Below are positions 1 to 5,787 of a stretch of 6,048 nt of DNA, in pieces. The position numbers were made by a program, and so were the translations under genes. Numbering within the stretch: position 1 is the first letter of the stretch; each line of letters begins with the position of its first letter. The DNA is from Bacteroidia bacterium. GTDB lineage: Bacteria > Bacteroidota > Bacteroidia > Bacteroidales > Azobacteroidaceae. The stretch lies in NCBI GenBank assembly GCA_026000155.1, contig BNYG01000068.1, forward strand, positions 1 through 6,048, written 5' to 3'. A model generated the notes under the pieces. The model was not told the DNA's origin. It saw nothing but the letters and a program-made list of their open reading frames with translations, and made no database searches.

Positions 1-24
1 TAATTTATAATTTATTTTTAAAGT

Positions 25-369
25 ATGAAAAAAATGGAAGCAATTGTTCGTAAGTCGAAATTTATCGAAGTACGAAAAGCATTACACGAAGCGGACATCG
101 AATTTTTGTCGTGGTGGGATGTCAAAGGGCAGGGAGATGCCAAGCAGGGATTAATATTCAGGGGAATTGCATACGACATCAATGCGATCGACCGGATATA
201 TATTTCTTTCGTAGTGAGGGATGTGAATGTGCAAAAATCAATTGATGCCATCCTGAAATCAGCCTTTACCGGCGAAAGCGGCGATGGCCGGATATTTGTT
301 TCAACCATCGAACAATCCATCCGTATCCGGACGGGCGACCATGGTGACGAATCGCTTTACAACAAATAA
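25..369 (+). CDS. glnK: P-II family nitrogen regulatory protein (GlnK/GlnB type)
   Basis: P-II proteins are small trimeric cytoplasmic sensors of ATP/ADP and 2-oxoglutarate that control nitrogen uptake and assimilation. This one has 114 residues, close to the usual 112. Its opening MKKMEAIVRKSKF aligns with the E. coli start MKKIDAI, which supports the ATG at 25 over the ATG at 34. The T-loop spans about residues 37-55, the B-loop is TGESGDGRIF (82-91) and the C-loop is RIRTGDHGD (100-108). The nucleotide-binding arginines (R100, R102) and the GDG(K/R) turn are present. Tyr50 in GIAYDI matches the position of the uridylylated Tyr51 of E. coli GlnB. The T-loop looks one residue shorter than in E. 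coli, and the Gln39 position reads Ala. It lies 36 bases before amtB, so it probably acts on that channel (inference from the well-known glnK-amtB pairing). Its promoter lies outside the window. The choice between the names glnK and glnB rests only on this linkage. Confidence 0.95.
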   Translation: MKKMEAIVRKSKFIEVRKALHEADIEFLSWWDVKGQGDAKQGLIFRGIAYDINAIDRIYISFVVRDVNVQKSIDAILKSAFTGESGDGRIFVSTIEQSIRIRTGDHGDESLYNK

Positions 370-405
370 ATATTTAGTATTCAAGTAATTAATTAATAGG
401 CAAAT

Positions 406-1743
406 ATGAAAAAAAATATATTAAAATACCTGGCAGTGGCCGGTTTATTATTGATTAGTCCGGCAATGATGGCTCAAACCGGAGAAGCAGCGGTTTTAAA
501 TTCAGGAAATACAGCGTGGATCATTGTAGCCACGGTTTTAGTGATGTTAATGACCATTCCGGGACTCGCCTTTTTCTATGGCGGTCTGGTCCGTCAAAAA
601 AATGTGTTGAGTATTATGATGCAATGCCTTGTTTTGACGGCAGTTATCAGCATCGAATGGATCGTATATGGTTACAGCGCCGTTTTTGGCACCGGATTGG
701 AAGGCCAGCCCTTAGGCGCCGTTATCGGTGGATTTGATAAACTTTTTTTACATGGAATTACACTTGACAGCCTTTCGGCAGGTGATATACCTGAACTTGT
801 TTTTGTTTTATTCCAATGTATGTTTGCAGTTATTACGCCTGCGTTGATTATCGGTGCCTTTGCAGAAAGAATCAAATTTTCCGGATTCCTGTTGTTTTCC
901 GTATTGTGGGCCATTTTAGTCTATAACCCGATGGCTCATTGGGTATGGGGCGGCGGTTGGATGGGCGCTTTAGGCGCTATCGACTTCGCCGGAGGTACTG
1001 TAGTCCATATTAATGCCGGGATTTCCGCCTTGGTAATGGCTCTGCTGTTGGGCCGTCGTCGCGGATACCTGACAGGAGACCATCCGATTACTCCGCACAA
1101 CATTCCGTTTGTAGTAATCGGTACGGCCTTATTGTGGTTGGGTTGGTTCGGATTCAATGCCGGTAGCGGATTGGCAGCCGACGGATTGGCAGCCAACGCT
1201 TTTTTAGTCACTCATTTGGCAACAGCCGTTGCAGCCGTCACCTGGATGGCGCTGGATTGGATTATCAATAAAAAAGCCACTGTTGTAGGTATCTGTACAG
1301 GTGCCGTAGCCGGCTTGGTAGCCATTACCCCGGCAGCCGGAACCGTGGATGCCCTTGGCGCTTTATTTATCGGATTAGTAGCCGCCAGTATCTGCTACTT
1401 GTTTGTGGCTTATATAAAACCCAAATTGAAATACGACGATTCGTTGGATGCTTTCGGTGTACATGGTGTCGGCGGTTTTGTAGGAGCGATCCTGACCGGC
1501 GTATTTGCCACTCAATTTGTGACCGGTGCAGACGGACAACAAGGCGCTTTATACGGCGATTGGCATCAATTGGGAATACAGGTCATTGTCAATTTGGCCG
1601 CCATTGTTTTCAGCGGAGTCATGACCTTTATTTTATTCAAAATTGTAGATAAAGTGGTTGGATTACGAGTTACCCAGGAAGAAGAAGCTACGGGTCTCGA
1701 TATTTCACAACACGGAGAAATTGCGTATGGTGAAAATGAATAA
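406..1743 (+). CDS. amtB: Ammonium transporter (Amt/AmtB family)
   Basis: This is an inner-membrane trimeric ammonium channel that imports NH4+/NH3 for assimilation. It has 445 residues. An N-terminal signal peptide (about 1-24, ending MMAQTG) is followed by some eleven hydrophobic segments, as in E. coli AmtB. The pore residues can be placed: twin histidines H201 (in FAGGTVVHIN) and H353 (in FGVHGVGG), stacked gate phenylalanines F136 and F140, D193 of the family signature DFAGG, and W247-S254 (WFGFNAGS), which corresponds to the F215/S219 region of E. coli. The C-terminal tail (EEEATGLDISQHGE) matches the conserved cytoplasmic tail that couples the subunits and contacts GlnK. It sits directly after the P-II gene with no terminator between, so the two are likely one transcript ended by the hairpin at 1766-1806. 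No key residue is missing, and a functional channel is expected. Confidence 0.97.
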   Translation: MKKNILKYLAVAGLLLISPAMMAQTGEAAVLNSGNTAWIIVATVLVMLMTIPGLAFFYGGLVRQKNVLSIMMQCLVLTAVISIEWIVYGYSAVFGTGLEGQPLGAVIGGFDKLFLHGITLDSLSAGDIPELVFVLFQCMFAVITPALIIGAFAERIKFSGFLLFSVLWAILVYNPMAHWVWGGGWMGALGAIDFAGGTVVHINAGISALVMALLLGRRRGYLTGDHPITPHNIPFVVIGTALLWLGWFGFNAGSGLAADGLAANAFLVTHLATAVAAVTWMALDWIINKKATVVGICTGAVAGLVAITPAAGTVDALGALFIGLVAASICYLFVAYIKPKLKYDDSLDAFGVHGVGGFVGAILTGVFATQFVTGADGQQGALYGDWHQLGIQVIVNLAAIVFSGVMTFILFKIVDKVVGLRVTQEEEATGLDISQHGEIAYGENE

Positions 1744-1765
1744 ATGGTAAGTTAGTTTAAAAAAA

Positions 1766-1806
1766 GGAAGAGGATTTTTTTCGAAAAATCCTCTTTCTCT
1801 TTTTTG
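1766..1806 (+). terminator. Intrinsic terminator of the glnK-amtB operon
   Basis: A perfect 12-bp stem (1768-1779 with 1784-1795) closes on a TTCG tetraloop (1780-1783). It can be extended by a G-T and a G-C pair (1767/1796, 1766/1797). A pyrimidine tract ending in a run of T (1797-1805) follows. The stem starts 24 bases after the amtB stop codon, so it ends this operon and separates it from the peptidase gene. The A-rich left flank gives little support for activity in the opposite direction. Confidence 0.9.
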
Positions 1807-1857
1807 TACTGTTATTAATAAACGGATCCAATGTAGTTTTATCTACTAATTTTATAT

Positions 1858-1865
1858 TACCTTTG
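1858..1865 (+). promoter_or_regulatory. Bacteroides-type -7 box for the metallopeptidase gene
   Basis: TACCTTTG matches the Bacteroides -7 consensus TAnnTTTG. It ends 29 bases before the ATG at 1895, which predicts a transcript start near 1871-1873 and a leader of a little over 20 bases. The -33 element is weak: only a T-rich stretch (1837-1840) lies near the expected place and there is no clean TTTG. The location just after the amtB terminator supports independent transcription of the peptidase. Confidence 0.6.
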
Positions 1866-1894
1866 TCTTTCATTGTCGGATTAATTTTTATCGC

Positions 1895-3898
1895 ATGAAA
1901 AAACGTATTCTCCTTTTAATAGCAGTAGCCTGTATGATTGCCTGTACGAACACTTCCAAAAAGGCGGTGATTTCACCGCAATCCATTGAACAAGTGATTA
2001 CAAGCCTGTCGGAAAAAGATCCTGCCAACCGGGGATTGATTGAAAAAGGCGTCCATCAAGCGGCGCGTTTATGGCAAGCATCCGATGGCGATGGAGACAC
2101 TTTTATCCGGTATTGTCAGGGGAATTACATCGCCGATCCGGTAGAAAAAGAACAAATTTTCCTGAAAATAAGCGATTATCTGGAAGCCATTTGGGGCCAT
2201 TTCAACGAAATGTCGCTTCAACTCCAGCGGAATGTACACGAGGAAACCGGTCCCATGCATGACGTGGATGAAGTATTTGCAGCTTATAATCCCGGTACGC
2301 ATGTCAGCGATGATTTTTATGACAATAAATTGGCTTTTTTCATTGCTTTGAATTTTCCCGCCCTCTCTCTGGAAGAAAAAGAAACCTTGGGTGACAACCG
2401 TTTAGCTTGGGCGTATGCGCGTTTGGGCGACCGGTTTACTTCCCGTATTCCTGCCGGCGTGCAACAAGCGTATTCAACGGCTCTCAGTGATGCGGATGTT
2501 TATATCGCTGATTACAATATATATGCCGGACATTTACTGAATAGAAACGGCGACCAAATTTTTCCGGAAGACATGATTTTATTAGCCCATTGGAATTTGC
2601 GGGACGAAATAAAAGCGGATTATAATCAAGGTGCAGAAGGTTTGGACAAGCAGCAAACGATTTATGAGGCGATGAAACGGATTATCTCGCAGGAAATTCC
2701 GAAAGAAGTCATCAATTCCGGCGATTATGAATGGAATCCGTTTACCAATACGATGTATCAATCCGGGAAAGAAGTGGCCGGGACTGCTGAAAATACCGTT
2801 CGTTACGAAAAATTCATCACTAATTTCAAGGCCTTGCAAGCCATGGATGCTTATACCGGAAATACCTACATCGACCGCAATTTTTCGGAAGATATGGAAG
2901 TTTCCGTGGAAGATGCCGAAGCTTTGTTCAAAAAATATCTTACGGCTCCCGAATTAAAAGAAGTGGGAAAAATTGTCTCCCGGCGTTTGGGAAGGAACCT
3001 GGAAGCCTTTGATATTTGGTACGACGGCTTCAAACCCCGGAGCAATCTGAATGAAGAAGCATTAAGCGAACAGACTCGTGCGCTGTATCCGGATGCCGAA
3101 GCGATGGAAAAGCAGTTGCCGGTTATTTTATCTACACTGGGATTCGCGAAAGAACGCGCCGATTATTTAGCCGCTAAAATAGAAGTCGATGATGCCCGTG
3201 GTTCCGGACATGCCTGGGGCGCCGGCATGAAAGGCGCCAAATCCCATTTGCGGACGCGAATTCCTGCGGGCGGAATGGATTACAAAGGCTATAATATTGC
3301 TATTCACGAGTTTGGACACAATGTGGAACAGACGCTTTCTTTGTACGATGTGGATTATTATCTGTTAAGCGGCGTTCCGAATACAGCTTTTACCGAAGCA
3401 TTGGCTTTTGTTTTCCAAAAACGGGATTTGGATATACTGGGTATTGAAAATAAAGACCCGGAAAAAGAAGCGATGGATGTCTTGGACAAAGCCTGGCAAT
3501 TGTATGAAATTGCCGGTGTTTCCATGCTGGATATTGCCGTTTGGAAATGGCTCTACGCAAATCCGGAGGCAAGTCCCGAACAATTGAAAGAAGCTGTCAC
3601 TCGTTTGTCGAAAGAGATATGGAACGAATATTTTGCACCTGTATTCGGAATACAAGATGAACCGATTTTGGGAATTTATTCGCACATGGTCAGTTATCCC
3701 CTGTATTTATCCGCCTATTCTTTCGGGCAACTGATTGAATTTCAGTTGGAACAGTATTTGAACGGACAAGATTTTGCCGGTGAAGTGGACCGCATTTTCC
3801 GTCTGGGACGTTTAACGCCCAATCAATGGATGATGCAAGCTACCGGCCAGCCGCTTTCTGTGGAACCTTTGTTGGAGGCTGTGCGGAAAATAAAATGA
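1895..3898 (+). CDS. Putative lipoprotein zinc metallopeptidase, gluzincin (M3-like)
   Basis: The 667-residue product starts with a lipoprotein signal peptide (MKKRILLLIAVACMIAC), and Cys17 after MIA is the likely lipidated residue, so the mature protein should be anchored in the cell envelope. The zinc site is seen directly: HEFGH at 471-475 with the general base E472, and a probable third ligand E501 in FTEALAF, 26 residues after H475. This spacing is typical of gluzincins such as the M3 oligopeptidases. A later segment, YSHMVSYPLYLSAYSFG (595-611), resembles the His/Tyr substrate-binding segment of M3 enzymes, and DARGSGHAWGAGM (433-445) lies just before the active site. The long, mostly helical, acidic N-terminal part has no domain that I can name. 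The motif is HEXXH, not the HEXXXH of dipeptidyl peptidase III (M49), so I do not assign that family. A role in degrading peptides outside the inner membrane is inference. The 3' end overlaps the convergent nuclease gene by 76 bases. Confidence 0.8.
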   Translation: MKKRILLLIAVACMIACTNTSKKAVISPQSIEQVITSLSEKDPANRGLIEKGVHQAARLWQASDGDGDTFIRYCQGNYIADPVEKEQIFLKISDYLEAIWGHFNEMSLQLQRNVHEETGPMHDVDEVFAAYNPGTHVSDDFYDNKLAFFIALNFPALSLEEKETLGDNRLAWAYARLGDRFTSRIPAGVQQAYSTALSDADVYIADYNIYAGHLLNRNGDQIFPEDMILLAHWNLRDEIKADYNQGAEGLDKQQTIYEAMKRIISQEIPKEVINSGDYEWNPFTNTMYQSGKEVAGTAENTVRYEKFITNFKALQAMDAYTGNTYIDRNFSEDMEVSVEDAEALFKKYLTAPELKEVGKIVSRRLGRNLEAFDIWYDGFKPRSNLNEEALSEQTRALYPDAEAMEKQLPVILSTLGFAKERADYLAAKIEVDDARGSGHAWGAGMKGAKSHLRTRIPAGGMDYKGYNIAIHEFGHNVEQTLSLYDVDYYLLSGVPNTAFTEALAFVFQKRDLDILGIENKDPEKEAMDVLDKAWQLYEIAGVSMLDIAVWKWLYANPEASPEQLKEAVTRLSKEIWNEYFAPVFGIQDEPILGIYSHMVSYPLYLSAYSFGQLIEFQLEQYLNGQDFAGEVDRIFRLGRLTPNQWMMQATGQPLSVEPLLEAVRKIK

Positions 3899-4983
3899 GG
3901 ATGATTCTTAATGCGGGATTGCTGAATTTCTTTACAACTTGATTCATTCGATAATTCCCTGTTTATCAACGCTTTTAACTCATCAGCAGGAAATTGCAAA
4001 CTGTAATCAGCGACTCCTATTGGTTTGTGAATATCTCGTAAAGCCACTTCTACATCTACATGATCTTTTCCGGCACAAAGCACAATGCCCACGGATGGAT
4101 TTTCATCTATCATTCGCATTTGATCATCCAATAGACCCAAATAAAAGTTCATTTTTCCGATATATTCCGGCTCAAATTCGCCCATTTTCAAATCAATAGC
4201 CACTAACGACTTCAATTTTCGATTGAAAAACAGCAAATCTACAAAATACTCTTTTTGAGAACAGGTTGTCAGTTTGTGTTGATTACCAATAAACGAAAAA
4301 CCATTACCCAATTCGAGCAAAAACAATTTGATTTTTTCAACCAATCGATTCTCTAATTCACGTTCTTTTATTGGTTGGGTTATACCAAGAAATCCCAAAT
4401 TGTAGGTGCTTTTTAATATCTCATTGGCTTGTTCCTGTAAATATTCAGGTAGAACTTTGTCAAAATTATGTTGTTGCGGTAATATCTTAGCCGTTTGGTA
4501 AGTATCTGCTTTGATGAAATTCAGAAGCACATCTCGTGACCAACCCATTTCTACAGCGGATTCGGCATAGTATAATGCTTCTTTTACACTTTTTATTTTG
4601 CTTAAAATCAGACGATTATGACCCCATGGTAAAACTGCCACAGGTTGTGGCAGTTTTTGATACTCCGGCAAAATTGCGACAGCTTGTCGCAATTTTTCAT
4701 CAGCGAGAGAATAAAACTCATAAAAACGTTTCATATCCCATAAATTACGCTGAGAAAAACCTGTCGCATTAGGAAATTCTATTTTTAGGTCAATGGATAA
4801 TTGCTCAACTACGCGACTTCCATATCCCTTTTCTAAACCTTCTTCCGACAAACGTTTTCCGATATTCCAATATAACTGCATGACGGAAGCATTCATACGA
4901 CGAGCAACAACGACACGTGTAGATTTGATTTCAGTAACAATGTCTCGAAAAATGGTGTTGTAATTACTTAATTCTTGGCTCAT
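3823..4983 (-). CDS. PDDEXK nuclease of the DUF1016/YhcG family
   Basis: The N-terminal half (about 8-95) is the DUF1016 N-terminal domain, with the family wording LYWNIGKRLSEE, GYGSRVVEQLS and FSQRNLWDMKRFYEFY. The C-terminal half (about 185-340) is a PD-(D/E)XK nuclease-like fold: FLLELGNGFSFIGNQHKL, then D249 in YFVDLLFFNRK, then D264-x-K266 in VAIDLKMGEFEPEY. These supply the expected acidic-acidic-lysine catalytic set, with E210 or E216 as possible further ligands, so the nuclease site looks intact. The cellular role of the family is not settled; members often sit in restriction-modification or other accessory regions, but no such partner is seen here. Between the domains lies a 13-residue tandem repeat (97-109 and 110-122) coded by perfect palindromes. 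The ATG at 4983 agrees with the family start and with the promoter at 5011-5042. The last ~38 residues look foreign to the family: residues 363-386 are read from the antisense strand of the peptidase gene. Confidence 0.9.
   Translation of the reverse strand: MSQELSNYNTIFRDIVTEIKSTRVVVARRMNASVMQLYWNIGKRLSEEGLEKGYGSRVVEQLSIDLKIEFPNATGFSQRNLWDMKRFYEFYSLADEKLRQAVAILPEYQKLPQPVAVLPWGHNRLILSKIKSVKEALYYAESAVEMGWSRDVLLNFIKADTYQTAKILPQQHNFDKVLPEYLQEQANEILKSTYNLGFLGITQPIKERELENRLVEKIKLFLLELGNGFSFIGNQHKLTTCSQKEYFVDLLFFNRKLKSLVAIDLKMGEFEPEYIGKMNFYLGLLDDQMRMIDENPSVGIVLCAGKDHVDVEVALRDIHKPIGVADYSLQFPADELKALINRELSNESSCKEIQQSRIKNHPHFIFRTASNKGSTESGWPVACIIH
4631..4657. repeat. Perfect coding palindrome 1 in the nuclease gene
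   Basis: Left arm AAAACTGCCACA (4631-4642), loop GGT, right arm TGTGGCAGTTTT (4646-4657): twelve pairs without mismatch. Read on the minus strand it codes the core of KLPQPVAVL (residues 110-118 of the nuclease). It lies 39 bases from the second palindrome. The run of five T on the plus strand after the hairpin makes it resemble an antisense terminator, but its place inside a conserved reading frame argues for a coding repeat. Confidence 0.9.
4670..4696. repeat. Perfect coding palindrome 2 in the nuclease gene
   Basis: Left arm AAAATTGCGACA (4670-4681), loop GCT, right arm TGTCGCAATTTT (4685-4696): again twelve perfect pairs. On the minus strand it codes the core of KLRQAVAIL (residues 97-105). 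Relative to palindrome 1 it differs at stem positions 5 and 9 and in the middle loop base. Each stem difference is matched by the complementary base in the other arm. Confidence 0.9.
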
Positions 4984-5010
4984 AAATTTTGCATTTTATA
5001 GTTAAATTCA

Positions 5011-5042
5011 CAAAAGTACAGCCCTCGTAATCTTCTACCAAA
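5011..5042 (-). promoter_or_regulatory. Bacteroides-type promoter of the DUF1016 nuclease gene
   Basis: Read on the minus strand, a -33 box TTTG (5042-5039) is followed by exactly 20 bases and then TACTTTTG (5018-5011), a full match to the TAnnTTTG -7 box. The transcript start is predicted near 5004, giving a leader of about 20 bases to the ATG at 4983. This is the best promoter in the window and shows that the nuclease is transcribed on its own. Confidence 0.8.
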
Positions 5043-5050
5043 TTTTTTAT

Positions 5051-5081
5051 GTTATCTTTACGTTAACGTTTGGTTATCTTT
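5051..5081. repeat. Direct repeats flanking a palindrome upstream of the nuclease promoter
   Basis: GTTATCTTT occurs at 5051-5059 and again at 5073-5081, with starts 22 bases apart (about two helical turns). Between them is the 10-bp palindrome ACGTTAACGT (5060-5069). The cluster sits 9-39 bases upstream of the -33 box of the nuclease promoter, a position suited to an activator or repressor site. The regulatory role is inference; the region is AT-rich, so short repeats may arise by chance. Confidence 0.4.
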
Positions 5082-5158
5082 TATTGAAACAACACTAAAA
5101 CTATTCTGCCTTTCTCTTAATTGAATTTCACTCTTGCGGTTTAAAAATGCAGTCGCAC

Positions 5159-5773
5159 TTAACGTTTAACAACAAAAAGAGAATTACAATTAGCTCTACC
5201 GTTAGGTTTTATAACGTCCGTAAGTTCGCCATTTTCCCAAACGCTAATACCACCACTATCGTATTTCTTACCTGATGCACAAAATATATTATTGACTAAT
5301 ACAAATACCAAACAATCATTAAAATGCTCACCGGTAGAAGCACTTGTCAGTTTTGTTGCAACTCCATTTTTCCAAACTATAGCTGTTTGTTTACCTGGGT
5401 AGCCGCTGTTATATCCTGCCACATACACATCGTAAGAGTCCGCTGACTGCGTTACGTTCAATACAATGGGTGTCGCCTTTCCTGCCGACACGGTAACTTT
5501 GGCGAGTACGGGGACAGTGGTAGTTGCCGCAGCACTCAGGGTAAAACCATCTTCGCTGGTCGTTACTGTTACCCACGGTTGATCGGATTCTACTTTCCAT
5601 TTTTCGCTGCCGTACACTTCAAAGGTTGCATTTCCACTGGCTTTCCCGTTTGCCTTAAACCGCACATCACTCTGCTCCGGATAGATTTCTATCCAAGAGT
5701 TTTCGGTGTTATTATCTTCTTCGCAGGATGTTGAGGCAATGACGCAGACTGTGAGCACCATCATAAAAAACAC
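5159..5773 (-). CDS. BACON-domain lipoprotein, probably a frameshifted and truncated remnant
   Basis: As read, 204 residues start from a GTG at 5773 (an ATG at 5764 is the alternative). A hydrophobic stretch leads to a lipobox-like STSC with Cys17. A BACON domain follows (about 28-110: EKWKVESDQPWVTVT, then an AKVTVSAG strand and a final LNVTQ), an Ig-like fold common in Bacteroidetes surface proteins. Then come two copies of a roughly 45-residue beta-propeller-like repeat, DVYVAGY to WKNG (115-137) and NIFCASG to WENG (162-182). The reading frame stops right after the second repeat at NSLFVVKR, where related proteins, as I recall them, continue with more repeats. The start is also defective: an ATG at 5787 opens MKKSKCF, the usual lysine-rich beginning of a signal peptide, but runs into TGA at 5763-5761. 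One extra T in the T6 run (5770-5765 on the minus strand) would join it in frame to the rest, giving 209 residues. It is probably envelope-anchored if expressed; ligand unknown. Confidence 0.7.
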   Translation of the reverse strand: MFFMMVLTVCVIASTSCEEDNNTENSWIEIYPEQSDVRFKANGKASGNATFEVYGSEKWKVESDQPWVTVTTSEDGFTLSAAATTTVPVLAKVTVSAGKATPIVLNVTQSADSYDVYVAGYNSGYPGKQTAIVWKNGVATKLTSASTGEHFNDCLVFVLVNNIFCASGKKYDSGGISVWENGELTDVIKPNGRANCNSLFVVKR

Positions 5774-5787
5774 TTACTTTTTTTCAT

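Noticed and set aside
1167..1194. Direct repeat CGGATTGGCAGCC at 1167 and 1182 inside amtB, looking like a recent 15-base duplication
   Set aside because: The encoded segment from S254 to F266 has the same length as in E. coli AmtB, so it is not an insertion; the repeat reflects similar Leu-Ala-Ala wording in the protein.
3305..3319. Dipeptidyl peptidase III (M49) identity for the 667-residue peptidase
   Set aside because: The zinc motif is HEFGH (HEXXH) with Glu at +26, not the HEXXXH of M49.
4631..4700. A CRISPR array or bidirectional terminator pair at the two hairpins
   Set aside because: Only two units with 12-base spacers exist, they lie in frame within a conserved gene, and there is no intergenic context.
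4536..4772. Plus-strand open frame opposite the nuclease gene
   Set aside because: It lies wholly antisense to a clearly conserved nuclease frame, shows no family likeness and has no promoter; it is a shadow frame.
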